This document shows, piece by piece, positions 18,054-26,374 of a stretch of DNA of 38,175 nt. Under the pieces are notes generated by a model, which ran no database searches, was not told the origin of the DNA, and saw only the letters and a list, made by a program, of their open reading frames with translations. The first letter of the stretch is position 1, and each line of letters begins with the position of its first letter. The DNA is from Halomonas icarae (GTDB taxonomy: Bacteria; Pseudomonadota; Gammaproteobacteria; Pseudomonadales; Halomonadaceae), in the NCBI RefSeq assembly GCF_009901955.1, contig NZ_WUTS01000001.1, positions 3,380,379 to 3,418,553 on the forward strand, read 5' to 3'. A program made the translations under genes and the position numbers.

Positions 18054-19763
18054 TCAGCGTAGAGCGTACTTCTTCAGCCGGTAGGCGTAGGCTGGGCGTG
18101 TCATGCCCAGCCGGCGGGCGGCGGCGGCAATATTGCCCTCGCTTTCCTCCTGGGCCGCGATCAGCATCTCTCGCTCGATATCCTCGAGGGTCAGCCCAGC
18201 ATCGAACAGGGCCTGGATATGTTGCCGGGGTGTGCCCTCCGAGTCAGGGGTCTCTGTCGACGCCTCGAGTTGGCCCCGGTCGTTGAGTCCTTGCCCCTTC
18301 TCCTTTTGCAGCGTGGGTACCCGGTAGTCGCCGAACAGTGCCCGTTCGGTGATATGTTTCTGATCGGCGGTGAGAATCACTCCACGTTCGATGGTGTTCT
18401 TCAATTCACGCACGTTGCCGGGCCAGGTGTACTGAGCCATGGCCGAGCGGGCCTGGTCGGAGAAGCCCAAGGTGCGGCGCTGATAGTGGTGCTCGCAGCC
18501 GGCCAGGAAGTGGTCGGCCAGAGTGGGAATGTCCTCGAGACGGTCACGCAGGGGCGGTACCGTCAGCGTAAAGGCATTGAGTCGAAAGAACAGGTCACGC
18601 CGGAAGGCTCCCTCCGCGACCCGCTGGTGCAGATCGTTGTGGGTGGCCGCGACTACCCGCACATCCACCTCCCTCACGTCCTGGCCACCGACTCGCTCGA
18701 TCTGGTGCTCCTGCAGGGCACGGAGCAGGGCGGCCTGGGCACGGGGCGAAAGTTCGGCCAGCTCGTCGAGGAACAGGGTGCCGCCGTGGGCCCGCTCGAA
18801 GCGCCCGAGGCGTGACTGTACCGCGCCGGTATAGGCTCCCTTCTCGACACCAAATAGCTCAGACTCGATCAGTTCCGGCGGAATGGCGGCGCAGTTGACG
18901 GCGACAAAGGGGCCCTTGGCACGCAGGCTCTGTTCGTGAAGGCGCCGAGCCAGGATCTCCTTGCCGGTGCCGGTCTCTCCGAGCAGCAACACCGGCACTT
19001 CCGAGACGGCTGCACTGTCGAGCATCGTCAACATTTCTCGAAAGGCGGGTGCCGAACCGATGGGACCCCAGTCATCGTCGGGCCGCTGATGGGTGAGGTC
19101 TCCCTCCAGGGTCGCAACCCGCGCCTGCAGCTCGTAAAGCTCATCGATCAGTGGGGCTTCACGCAGGAGGGAGGAGAAGGCCTCATGGTCGGACCACTTC
19201 TCGGCCAGCTTGCCGATGATCCGGCACCGGGCGTCGCCGCAGCCCAGGCACTCCACTTCTCGATACTGCACCTCGCGTCCCAGCAGCTGGGTGGCATAAC
19301 CCGAGGCGTACCCCAGTAGCGTCCAGCAAACCGGCGCACTCTGTACGCCACGAGAACGCCACACCTCAACCTCGAACGAGCCCTGCCAGATGAACTCGCT
19401 GTAGAACCGGCCGGCCTCCAGGTCGATATCCAGCTGGCCTGGCACCGCCTTGACGTGGCCCAGCAGCGCGTGAAGCTGTGGGCCAGCCAGGAAGCTGTCG
19501 TGCAGCCCCAGTTGCCTGCCGCGCAGTGACTCGCCGAGCTCGGCATCCTGCAGGCCGGAGTAGTAGCCCAGGCGGATGAAGACGCCACGGGCGCGCTCCG
19601 CTCCCAGGGTGGACACCAGCTCATTACGAAAGAACGCTGACGCCTGCAGCGACATCAGCAACATGCGTTGCTCGCCCAACCAGACCTGCCCCTCCTCCGG
19701 AAGGAAACGCAGGGCGTCCATCAGGTCGCGGGCGCTGGGGTACTGGGGAGTGCTGGCAGTCAT
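18054..19763 (-). CDS. Sigma-54-dependent activator of the XylR/DmpR/MopR family
   Basis: A 569-residue enhancer-binding protein. Residues 1-200 are the XylR_N plus V4R sensor, about 235-470 the AAA+ domain (Walker A GETGTGKE at 262-269, GAYTGA for sigma-54 contact at 309-314), and the end a Fis-type helix-turn-helix ([20 protein letters not shown]). Cys146, Glu169, Cys172 and Cys180 reproduce the spacing of the MopR structural zinc ligands. His98 and Trp126 are 28 residues apart, like the phenol-hydroxyl-binding pair of MopR (recalled from memory). A phenolic inducer such as p-cresol is therefore likely. It diverges from the pch operon, whose upstream region has a sigma-54-like promoter. Confidence 0.9.
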   Translation of the reverse strand: MTASTPQYPSARDLMDALRFLPEEGQVWLGEQRMLLMSLQASAFFRNELVSTLGAERARGVFIRLGYYSGLQDAELGESLRGRQLGLHDSFLAGPQLHALLGHVKAVPGQLDIDLEAGRFYSEFIWQGSFEVEVWRSRGVQSAPVCWTLLGYASGYATQLLGREVQYREVECLGCGDARCRIIGKLAEKWSDHEAFSSLLREAPLIDELYELQARVATLEGDLTHQRPDDDWGPIGSAPAFREMLTMLDSAAVSEVPVLLLGETGTGKEILARRLHEQSLRAKGPFVAVNCAAIPPELIESELFGVEKGAYTGAVQSRLGRFERAHGGTLFLDELAELSPRAQAALLRALQEHQIERVGGQDVREVDVRVVAATHNDLHQRVAEGAFRRDLFFRLNAFTLTVPPLRDRLEDIPTLADHFLAGCEHHYQRRTLGFSDQARSAMAQYTWPGNVRELKNTIERGVILTADQKHITERALFGDYRVPTLQKEKGQGLNDRGQLEASTETPDSEGTPRQHIQALFDAGLTLEDIEREMLIAAQEESEGNIAAAARRLGMTRPAYAYRLKKYALR

Positions 19764-19875
19764 GAGTCACTCGTCGACAAGTCGCAATGTCAGGATATCA
19801 CCCAGGCAGTATCAGGAGGTGACGCCCTGAGGTGATGATTTAGGCAATGATGAGCAAATGGTTAACCGATATTAG

Positions 19876-19901
19876 CGAACGCATGTTCGTATTGCGAATT
19901 A
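19876..19901 (+). promoter_or_regulatory. CGAAC/GTTCG operator array of the pch operon
   Basis: CGAAC-N4-GTTCG-N5-CGAAT: a GTTCG-N5-CGAA palindrome (ATGTTCG at 19883-19889, CGAATTA at 19895-19901) preceded by an extra CGAAC at 19876-19880. The same three-part layout occurs in front of dctP and pobA. It lies about 55 bases upstream of the -24 element and could act on either divergent gene. Confidence 0.6.
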
Positions 19902-19953
19902 ATGTTTGCGTGTAATTCGCCTAGTGCATTGATTACCCACGGTTTTAGAGTTT

Positions 19954-19969
19954 CGGCACGGTTCTTGAC
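19954..19969 (+). promoter_or_regulatory. Probable sigma-54 (-24/-12) promoter of pchCXF
   Basis: CGGCACG-GTTC-TTGAC against the consensus TGGCACG-N4-TTGCW, with GG at 19955-19956 and G-A at the -12 position (19967-19968) in the correct 10-base spacing. Only the -12 C is replaced by A. Transcription would start near 19980, about 100 bases before pchC. A divergent sigma-54 activator next door supports it. Confidence 0.7.
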
Positions 19970-20007
19970 AGGTAAATAGGGCTGGAGTCCGCTGATAACC
20001 TTTTGAT

Positions 20008-20021
20008 TAGACTAAAGTCTA
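20008..20021. promoter_or_regulatory. Palindrome TAGACTAAAGTCTA in the pch leader
   Basis: A 14-base palindrome with 6-base arms around AA. Its core GACTAAAGTC recurs exactly upstream of dctP and between pobR and pobA. Here it lies downstream of the predicted sigma-54 start site, where a bound protein could block elongation or drive a second promoter. The binding protein is unknown. Confidence 0.5.
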
Positions 20022-20081
20022 GGGGTAGTTGGAGGCTCTATCGACGGCAAGCCCATAACGACCAGACGGGTGACATTGACC

Positions 20082-20462
20082 ATGAAAAACATAACAAGGG
20101 TGCTTTCCCGGCGCCTCTCCCCAGTGACGATCGGGGCACTGACCCTGTTCGGCTCTCTGCTGCTCCCCTCCGTGGCGGCGGCAGAGAGTGAAACCGATAT
20201 GCGTGAACCCGCCGAAGTCTACCGGCAGGTCTGCTCCCACTGCCACGAAACGGACGTCGCCAACAAGGTGGCTCCGATCACCATGGCATTCCCCGAAGTG
20301 GCCCATGAGGCGCGTGGAAACTATATCCGTATGACGGTACGCAACGGCCGAGCCGCCATGCCGTCCTTCCGCGAAGCCAAGATCAGCGACCCTGAGCTGG
20401 AGGCGCTGATCCAGGCATTGATGGGCGGCGATCTGGCGCACGCCGCGGATAGCGAGGAGTAG
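20082..20462 (+). CDS. pchC: p-Cresol methylhydroxylase, cytochrome c subunit
   Basis: A 126-residue periplasmic c-type cytochrome that takes electrons from the flavoprotein subunit. A Sec signal peptide ends near residue 35 (SVAAA). The haem site is Cys51-x-x-Cys54-His55 (VCSHCHETD) and the probable sixth ligand is Met93 in RAAMPSF. The ATG at 20082 is preferred over an in-frame GTG at 20070. The order pchC-pchX-pchF is that of the Pseudomonas putida pch genes. A related eugenol or 4-alkylphenol hydroxylase cannot be excluded on sequence alone. Confidence 0.88.
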   Translation: MKNITRVLSRRLSPVTIGALTLFGSLLLPSVAAAESETDMREPAEVYRQVCSHCHETDVANKVAPITMAFPEVAHEARGNYIRMTVRNGRAAMPSFREAKISDPELEALIQALMGGDLAHAADSEE

Positions 20463-20466
20463 CGCC

Positions 20467-21012
20467 ATGAAGCTGACACGGCGACAACTCATGAAGAATG
20501 GCCTGCTGTTGGGCGCCTCCGTGCCGCTCTCGTTGGGGGCCGCATGGGCCTCCGATGGCGGCCTTGCTGATGATCCGGCACATGGCTCGATCAGTCTCTT
20601 CGGCGTCGATCGCTCCACGACCGAGCTAGGTCAGGGGTTGCGTCAGCAGGGCTGGACGCCGCGCTATGAAGGTCGTCTCGACCCGTTAGCGCTGAATGTA
20701 CAGCCCGCCGGCACGCTGGCGACTGGATTTACCGATGAGGCGGGCCTGGTACTGCTGACCAGTCTACTGGCCGGTCGCGGCCGAGTGCTGGCGTTGGGGC
20801 GACATGACGCGGGACAGCATCGCCTGCTGAGCCATCGCGGTCCCATCGCGGCGCCGTTGGCGGTAGATGCGGGCAGCTGGCAAGCCGCACTGGGGCGTGA
20901 ATATGCCCGTCTGGCAACGGCCTCGGGTAGCGTGCGCCACAGCCAAGACATCAAGCGTCCGTACGGTGAATCCGTCAGTGCCACCGAGCTGAGCTTCCTG
21001 GTTCGGCTGTAA
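20467..21012 (+). CDS. pchX: PchX-like protein with Tat signal, between the two p-cresol methylhydroxylase subunits
   Basis: A 181-residue exported protein without recognisable catalytic motifs, at the position of pchX, a gene of unknown function in Pseudomonas pch clusters. The N terminus carries a twin-arginine motif (TRRQLMK) and a hydrophobic stretch ending AAWA, so export of a folded protein by the Tat route is predicted. The mature part has an acidic start and a small hydrophobic core around GLVLLTSLLAGRGRVLALG. It starts 5 bases after pchC, so strict co-expression is expected. Because PchF has no signal peptide, PchX may help export, cofactor loading or assembly of the flavocytochrome (inference). 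Confidence 0.75.
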   Translation: MKLTRRQLMKNGLLLGASVPLSLGAAWASDGGLADDPAHGSISLFGVDRSTTELGQGLRQQGWTPRYEGRLDPLALNVQPAGTLATGFTDEAGLVLLTSLLAGRGRVLALGRHDAGQHRLLSHRGPIAAPLAVDAGSWQAALGREYARLATASGSVRHSQDIKRPYGESVSATELSFLVRL

Positions 21013-21044
21013 GCCCCCGATCATAATAATCGAGAGACGACTTC

Positions 21045-22595
21045 ATGAGCACCACACAGCGAATTCTTCCCAAGGGCGTGTCCGAAGCTGACTTCGACGC
21101 TGCCCTCGTTCGGTTCCGCGAGATTCTCGGGGCCGATAGTGTCCTGACCGAAGGCGACCAACTCGCGCCCTATACCAAGATCATGATGGCCGGCGACGAC
21201 AAGGACTACATCCCTTCCGCGGCGCTGCTGCCCACCACTACCGAGCAGGTTCAGGGCATCGTGCGCACCTGTAACGAGTACAAGGTACCGATCTGGACCA
21301 TCTCCACCGGCAAGAACCTGGGCTACGGCAGCGCCGCCCCCGGCGAGACCGGCCAGGTGATCCTCGATATGCACCGCATGAACCAGATTCTCGATGTCGA
21401 TCCCGAGGTCTGTACGGCACTGCTCGAGCCCGGCGTGACCTATCAGCAGCTCTACGACTACATCAAGGAGAACGACCTCAAACTGTGGCTGGATCCGCCG
21501 GCTCCTTCGGCCATCGCAGGCCCCGTGGGCAATACCCTGGACCGCGGCGTGGGCTATACGCCCTACGGTGAACACTTCATGTTCCAGTGTGGCATGGAAG
21601 TCGTGCTGGCTAACGGTGAAGTGGTACGCACCGGTATGGGAGGCATCGAGAACTCCAGCTCCTGGCAGGTGTTCAAGTGGGGGTATGGTCCCTATATCGA
21701 CGGTCTCTTTACCCAGTCCAACTACGGCATCGTGACCAAGATGGGCCTGTGGCTGATGCCCGAGCCTCCGGCTTATCGCCCCTTCGTGATCCAGTATGAC
21801 AACCCTGAGGATATCGAGGAGATCGTCGATGTCCTGCGCCCGCTGCGCATTGCCCAGATTATTCCCAATGCGGTGGTGATTGTGCACACCCTCTGGGATG
21901 CGGGCACCCATGTGCAGCGCAAGACCTACTACGAGGGTAGTGACTCCATCCCGCGCGAGGCCATCGAGCGCATCAAGCAGGATGAGGGCGTCGGCGAGTG
22001 GAACGTCTACGCGGCGCTATACGGCACCCCCGAGCAGATTGACGTCAACTGGAAGATCGTCGAGCAGGCCTTCGGGAAGAGTGGCAAGGCCAAGATCATG
22101 TACGGTGAGGAGGCCGAGAAACGGGGCGGTGGCTTCGAGTATCGTGCGGCCCTGATGAGGGGGGATATGAACCTTCAGGAGTTCGGCCTCTATAACTGGC
22201 GTGGGGGTGGTGGCTCCATGTGGTTTGCGCCGGTCTCCCAGGCGAAGGGTAGCGAGACCAAGGATCAGACCGAGCTGGCTCAGAAGATCCTCGGCAAGTA
22301 CGGCTTCGATTACGTGGCAGAGTACATCGTCGGCTGGCGCGACATGCACCATGTCATCGACCTCCTTTACAACCGCGAGGATCCGGAAGAGACCCAGCGT
22401 GCCCACGACTGCTTCGCCGAGCTGATCGACGAGTTCGCCAAGCGCGGCTATGGCCTCTACCGCACCAATACCGAGTTCATGGAGCAGGTCGCCGGCACCT
22501 TCGGCGAACCGCTGCGCGAGGTGCACAAGACGCTGAAGAACGCGCTCGACCCCAACGGCATCCTGTCACCCGGTAAGTCCGGCATTCGGCAGTGA
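21045..22595 (+). CDS. pchF: p-Cresol methylhydroxylase, flavoprotein subunit
   Basis: A 516-residue FAD enzyme of the vanillyl-alcohol oxidase family. It oxidises p-cresol to 4-hydroxybenzyl alcohol and on to 4-hydroxybenzaldehyde. The FAD-binding domain shows STGKNLGYGSAAPG (residues 87-100) and GPVGNTLDRGVGYTPYG (159-175). Tyr383 in LYNWRGGGG corresponds to Tyr384 of the P. putida enzyme, which bonds covalently to FAD; true VAO uses a histidine elsewhere. The C-terminal part, GLYNWRGGGGSMWFAPVS and YVAEYIVGWRDMHHVID, follows PchF closely. No signal peptide is present although the enzyme is periplasmic in pseudomonads. 4-Ethylphenol or eugenol are possible alternative substrates. Confidence 0.9.
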   Translation: MSTTQRILPKGVSEADFDAALVRFREILGADSVLTEGDQLAPYTKIMMAGDDKDYIPSAALLPTTTEQVQGIVRTCNEYKVPIWTISTGKNLGYGSAAPGETGQVILDMHRMNQILDVDPEVCTALLEPGVTYQQLYDYIKENDLKLWLDPPAPSAIAGPVGNTLDRGVGYTPYGEHFMFQCGMEVVLANGEVVRTGMGGIENSSSWQVFKWGYGPYIDGLFTQSNYGIVTKMGLWLMPEPPAYRPFVIQYDNPEDIEEIVDVLRPLRIAQIIPNAVVIVHTLWDAGTHVQRKTYYEGSDSIPREAIERIKQDEGVGEWNVYAALYGTPEQIDVNWKIVEQAFGKSGKAKIMYGEEAEKRGGGFEYRAALMRGDMNLQEFGLYNWRGGGGSMWFAPVSQAKGSETKDQTELAQKILGKYGFDYVAEYIVGWRDMHHVIDLLYNREDPEETQRAHDCFAELIDEFAKRGYGLYRTNTEFMEQVAGTFGEPLREVHKTLKNALDPNGILSPGKSGIRQ

Positions 22596-22617
22596 CGACC
22601 GGTCACGATATGCCTCA

Positions 22618-22639
22618 GGCCGCCACCGAGGAGGCGGCC
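22618..22639 (+). other. Intercistronic hairpin after pchF
   Basis: Perfect 7-base arms GGCCGCC and GGCGGCC around an 8-base loop, with no T run. It is the first of three hairpins that mark successive gene junctions of this operon. Confidence 0.5.
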
Positions 22640-22678
22640 CGTCTAGAACAATGTGCAACGTAAAAATAGGTAAAACAC

Positions 22679-23665
22679 ATGTCCACTGATTTTTCCCTGA
22701 AGTCGTTGACAGCGATGGTGCTGGTGGGTCTGTTGAGCAGCCATTCCCTGCACGCTGCAGAGCCGCAGGAGGCAGCAAAAGGCCAGCCGGTGAACAGCAA
22801 CACGACCGTGGTGATGTTGGGCACCGGTACGCCGGTGTTCAAGCATGAGCGTGCCGGCCAGTCAATCCTGGTGGTGGTTGACAAGGAGATGTACCTGTTC
22901 GATGCCGGTCCCGGTTTCGTCAGGAACTTCGATGCGCTTTCCGGCAAGGATTTCATGCCCGAGGACATCTACTTCAGCAATGACTCCGTCTACGGTGAGA
23001 TGAACAAGGTGTTCATCACCCACCTCGACTCTGACCACGTCATGGGCGTGCCGGAGCTAATGCTGCGTCCCTGGATCATGGGGCGGAGTGAGCCGATGAA
23101 GGTGATCGGGCCCAAGGGGCTCGAGGCCATGACCACCAACATCCTGGAGGCCTATGTCGACGATATCGACCATCGCCTGCACGGCACCCAGCCGGCCAAC
23201 CCGGATGGTTTTAAGGTCGATGTCACCGAGATTAGCGACACTCAGGTTGTGCATAAGGACGACAAGGTGACCATCACTGCCTTCAAGGTGCCCCACGGCA
23301 GCTGGGAAGATGGCATGGCGTTCGGCTACCGGGTAGAGACTCCCGAGAAGACGGTGGTCATAAGCGGCGATACGCGCCACGAGGAGGGGCTCTATGAGTA
23401 CTTCCGCGATGCCGATATCCTGATCCACGAGGTCATGAGCGAGGGCGGTGTTCACCAGCTCCCTCAGGATTGGCAGGACTACATGTATCACGCCCACACC
23501 AGCACCAAGCAGCTGGCCGAGATCGGCGATGCCATTGATCCGCAGCTGCTGGTGATGACTCACCCCCTGCTATTTGGCCAGACTGATGAGCAGCTGCAGG
23601 AAGAGATGGCTGGCTATTACGACGGCAACTTTGTGCTGGCAAGCGATCTCGACATCTACGAGTGA
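22679..23665 (+). CDS. Secreted metallo-beta-lactamase-fold hydrolase
   Basis: A 328-residue protein with a Sec signal peptide (cleavage near SLHA, residue 26) and a metallo-beta-lactamase fold of the RNase Z/arylsulfatase-like branch. The metal motif is His115-x-Asp117-x-Asp119-His120 (THLDSDHVMG), with GTGTPV near residue 48, FDAGPG at 74-79, KVPHGSW, SGDTRHEE and MTHPLLF supplying further ligands. The second histidine of the usual HxHxDH is an aspartate. It lies inside the p-cresol operon, 83 bases behind pchF. A role such as hydrolysing phenolic esters or sulfates in the periplasm to release p-cresol-like substrates is possible but unproven. Confidence 0.8.
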   Translation: MSTDFSLKSLTAMVLVGLLSSHSLHAAEPQEAAKGQPVNSNTTVVMLGTGTPVFKHERAGQSILVVVDKEMYLFDAGPGFVRNFDALSGKDFMPEDIYFSNDSVYGEMNKVFITHLDSDHVMGVPELMLRPWIMGRSEPMKVIGPKGLEAMTTNILEAYVDDIDHRLHGTQPANPDGFKVDVTEISDTQVVHKDDKVTITAFKVPHGSWEDGMAFGYRVETPEKTVVISGDTRHEEGLYEYFRDADILIHEVMSEGGVHQLPQDWQDYMYHAHTSTKQLAEIGDAIDPQLLVMTHPLLFGQTDEQLQEEMAGYYDGNFVLASDLDIYE

Positions 23666-23687
23666 AGCGTCCGATATGCGACAACAA

Positions 23688-23712
23688 GGCCATGACCGCC
23701 TGGGTCATGGCC
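23688..23712 (+). other. Intercistronic hairpin before the aldehyde dehydrogenase gene
   Basis: Perfect 10-base arms GGCCATGACC and GGTCATGGCC around GCCTG, without a T run. It ends 3 bases before the GGGAGGA ribosome-binding site of the following gene, so it may influence translation or message processing. Confidence 0.55.
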
Positions 23713-23729
23713 AGCGGGAGGAATGAGAA

Positions 23730-25196
23730 ATGAGTGAACGCTATACCGACTTCCATCTGCAGCCCATCGCCTACGAGTGGCGCGAGGGCAGCAGTGAGCG
23801 CCGCGCCGCGGTGACCAACCCCTTTGATGGCAGCAAACTGCTGGATATCCGCCTGGCAGATCGCAGCGACCTCGACGCCGCCTTCCTGGCCGCCGAGCAG
23901 GCCCAGGCCGAGTGGGCGGCGACCCCGCCCGCGGAGCGCAGCGCCCTGCTGCAGCGGGTGGTGGAGATCTTCGATGCCCGCAAGGAGGAGATCATCGACT
24001 GGCTGATCCGCGAGTCGGGCAGCACCCGGCTCAAGGCCAACGTCGAGTGGGGCGCGGCGCGCGGCATTACCCAGGAGGCCGCCAGCATGCCGGGCCGGGT
24101 GCATGGCATGACCCTGGCCTCCAACGTGCCGGGCAAGGAGAACCGCGTCTACCGCAAGCCTCTGGGCGTGGTGGGGGTGATCAGCCCCTGGAACTTCCCG
24201 CTGCACCTCTCGCAGCGCTCCATCGCCCCGGCGCTGGCGCTGGGCAACGCAGTGGTGGTCAAGCCGGCCAGCGACACCCCGGTCACCGGCGGCCTGCTGC
24301 TGGCCAGGATCTTCGAGGAGGCTGGCCTGCCCAGCGGACTTCTCAGCGTGGTGGTGGGCGCCGGCAGCGAGATCGGCGATGCCTTCGTCGAGCATCGCGT
24401 GCCCCGCATGATCTCCTTCACCGGCTCGACCCCGGTGGGGCGCCGCATCGGCGGCATCTGCAGCGGTGGCGAGCACATCAAGAAGGTGGCGCTGGAGCTG
24501 GGCGGCAACAGCCCCTTCGTGGTGCTCGACGATGCCGATATCGACCAGGCGGTGAACGCCGCGGCCATGGGCAAGTTCCTGCACCAGGGGCAGATCTGCA
24601 TGGCGATCAACCGCATCATCGTCGATGCCTCGCGCTACGACGCCTTCGTCGAGCGCTTCGTTGCCAAGGTCAAGGGCCTCCAGGTCGGCGACCCGGACGA
24701 CATGGCCACCGTGGTCGGGCCGATCATCAACGCCAAGCAGCGCGAGGGGCTCGAGGCCAAGATCGCCACCGCCCGGCAGGAAGGTGCCACCGTGCTGCTC
24801 GATGGCGAGATCGATGGCCAGCTGGTGCCGCCCCATGTGTTCGGCGATGTCACCCCGGAGATGGAGATCAGCCGCGAGGAGATCTTCGGCCCGCTGGTGG
24901 GCATCCAGAGGGCGCGGGACGAGGCGCATGCCCTGGAGCTCGCCAACTCGAGCGAGTATGGCCTCTCCAGCGCGGTGTTCACCGCCGACCTGGCCCGCGG
25001 GGCACGCTTCGCCCAGGGCATCAAGGCGGGCATGACCCATGTGAACGACATGCCGGTCAACGATGAGGCCCACGTGGCATTCGGCGGCGAGAAGAACTCG
25101 GGGCTGGGACGCTTCAATGGCGACTGGGCCATCGAGGAGTACACCACCGATCAATGGGTCAGCGTCCAGCATACGCCGCGTGGCTATCCCTTCTAG
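23730..25196 (+). CDS. pchA: Aryl (4-hydroxybenz)aldehyde dehydrogenase
   Basis: A 488-residue NAD(P)-dependent aldehyde dehydrogenase. Catalytic residues are Asn155 in ISPWNFP, Glu256 in ALELGGNSP and Cys290 in [11 protein letters not shown]; the cofactor site is [11 protein letters not shown]. The sequence is of the benzaldehyde-dehydrogenase kind found with p-cresol genes, so it most likely oxidises 4-hydroxybenzaldehyde to 4-hydroxybenzoate, the substrate of PobA. In P. putida pchA precedes pchC; here the gene comes fifth in the operon. Composition is strikingly GC-rich (44 of 60 bases G/C at 24181-24240). The symbol rests on context and resemblance, not on a search. Confidence 0.82.
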   Translation: MSERYTDFHLQPIAYEWREGSSERRAAVTNPFDGSKLLDIRLADRSDLDAAFLAAEQAQAEWAATPPAERSALLQRVVEIFDARKEEIIDWLIRESGSTRLKANVEWGAARGITQEAASMPGRVHGMTLASNVPGKENRVYRKPLGVVGVISPWNFPLHLSQRSIAPALALGNAVVVKPASDTPVTGGLLLARIFEEAGLPSGLLSVVVGAGSEIGDAFVEHRVPRMISFTGSTPVGRRIGGICSGGEHIKKVALELGGNSPFVVLDDADIDQAVNAAAMGKFLHQGQICMAINRIIVDASRYDAFVERFVAKVKGLQVGDPDDMATVVGPIINAKQREGLEAKIATARQEGATVLLDGEIDGQLVPPHVFGDVTPEMEISREEIFGPLVGIQRARDEAHALELANSSEYGLSSAVFTADLARGARFAQGIKAGMTHVNDMPVNDEAHVAFGGEKNSGLGRFNGDWAIEEYTTDQWVSVQHTPRGYPF

Positions 25197-25210
25197 TCCA
25201 AGTTGTCTTT

Positions 25211-25235
25211 GTCCGGCCACTTCTTGCGGCCGGAC
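25211..25235 (+). other. Intercistronic hairpin after the aldehyde dehydrogenase gene
   Basis: Perfect 8-base arms GTCCGGCC and GGCCGGAC around a 9-base loop, followed by TTCCC. It might act as a weak terminator or a stabilising element between the dehydrogenase genes. Confidence 0.5.
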
Positions 25236-25266
25236 TTCCCGCGTATCACTGTAAGGAGATGGAACG

Positions 25267-26355
25267 ATGCAGATTCAAGCGGCAGTCACCGCCGAACAGG
25301 GCAGCGACTTTCAATGGCAATCGGTCGAACTGGCCGAACCCGCCCTGGGCGAGGTGCGGGTGCGTATCGTGGCCACCGGTGTCTGTCATACCGATGCCGT
25401 GGCCCGCGACCTGGGGATTGCCCCATTCCCCATCGTGCTGGGGCATGAGGGAGCCGGCGTAGTCGAGGCCCTCGGCGAGGGCGTGACCGGGCTCGAGGTG
25501 GGCGATCATGTGGTGCTGTCGTTTGCCCATTGCGGTAGCTGCGGACACTGCCTGACCGGGCATCCTACCGTTTGCGACACCTTCAATGACTTGAACTTCG
25601 GTGGCGCCATGGACGATGGCAGCCACCGTATCGCCCGGGGTGACGAGGCGCTGGCGACCTTCTTTGGCCAGTCGTCCTTTGCCAGTCACGCCGTGGTCAA
25701 TGCCCGCAATGCGGTCAAGGTCGACCCCGATGTGGATCTGGCGCTGCTCGGCCCGCTGGGCTGCGGCATCCAGACCGGTGCCGGCACCGTGCTCAACCGG
25801 CTCAAGCCCGAGTTCGGCTCCAGCCTGGTGGTCTACGGCTGTGGTGCCGTGGGGCTATCCGCCATCATGGCGGCACGCATCGCCGGTTGCCACCAGATCA
25901 TCGCGGTGGATGTTCACGACAGCCGTCTCGAGCTCGCCCGGGAGTTGGGGGCGACCCATGCCATCAACGGCGAGAATGAGGATGCCCTCGAGCGGGTACG
26001 CGAGATCACCGGTGGCGGCAGCAACTTCGCGCTGGAGACCACCGGTGTGCCCATGGTGGTGCGCCAGTCGCTGCAGGCGCTGCGCCCGCTGGGTGTCTCG
26101 GCCATCGTCGGCGTCACCCCCGAGGTGACGCTCGATGTGCACCAGGACCTGATGGCCGAGGGCAAGTCGATGATCGGCGTGATCGAGGGTGACTCGGTGC
26201 CGCGTGTGTTCATTCCGCAACTGGTGGCCTACTTCAAGGAGGGGCGTTTCCCATTCGATCGGCTGGTCAGGTTCTATGCGCCGGAGCAGATCAACCAGGC
26301 CTTCGAGGACTCGGCGAACGGCATTACGGTCAAGCCGGTGCTAAGAATTGGCTGA
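25267..26355 (+). CDS. Zinc-dependent aryl-alcohol dehydrogenase
   Basis: A 362-residue medium-chain alcohol dehydrogenase. Catalytic zinc residues are Cys40 in GVCHTD and His60-Glu61 in GHEGAG. Structural zinc cysteines are 89, 92, 95 and 103 in HCGSCGHCLTGHPTVC, and the Rossmann motif is YGCGAVGLSA near residue 190. It resembles the benzyl-alcohol dehydrogenases of XylB type, which fits oxidation of 4-hydroxybenzyl alcohol, the intermediate of p-cresol oxidation that can leak from PchCF. GTAAGGAGATGG precedes the ATG. It is the last gene of the pch operon, and no obvious terminator was seen in the short gap to the convergent LysR gene. Confidence 0.87.
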   Translation: MQIQAAVTAEQGSDFQWQSVELAEPALGEVRVRIVATGVCHTDAVARDLGIAPFPIVLGHEGAGVVEALGEGVTGLEVGDHVVLSFAHCGSCGHCLTGHPTVCDTFNDLNFGGAMDDGSHRIARGDEALATFFGQSSFASHAVVNARNAVKVDPDVDLALLGPLGCGIQTGAGTVLNRLKPEFGSSLVVYGCGAVGLSAIMAARIAGCHQIIAVDVHDSRLELARELGATHAINGENEDALERVREITGGGSNFALETTGVPMVVRQSLQALRPLGVSAIVGVTPEVTLDVHQDLMAEGKSMIGVIEGDSVPRVFIPQLVAYFKEGRFPFDRLVRFYAPEQINQAFEDSANGITVKPVLRIG

Positions 26356-26374
26356 TCCAAAAGTACGCTAATAG

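Larger units (their letters stand above)
19764..20081. other. Divergent regulator-pch intergenic region
   Basis: A 318-base region with no gene. It holds, from left to right, an imperfect repeat TCAGG-N9-CCTGA (around 19810-19830) of unknown meaning, a CGAAC/GTTCG operator array, a sigma-54-type promoter and the palindrome TAGACTAAAGTCTA. I could not recognise a clear XylR-type upstream activating sequence. Confidence 0.7.

Noticed and set aside
19996..20007. ATAACC-TTTT-GATTAG as a second PcaQ site at the pch operon
   Set aside because: The right arm does not match GGTTAT well enough.
23433..25220. Antisense open frame of 595 codons across the MBL and aldehyde dehydrogenase genes
   Set aside because: Same cause; both plus-strand genes carry complete catalytic motifs.
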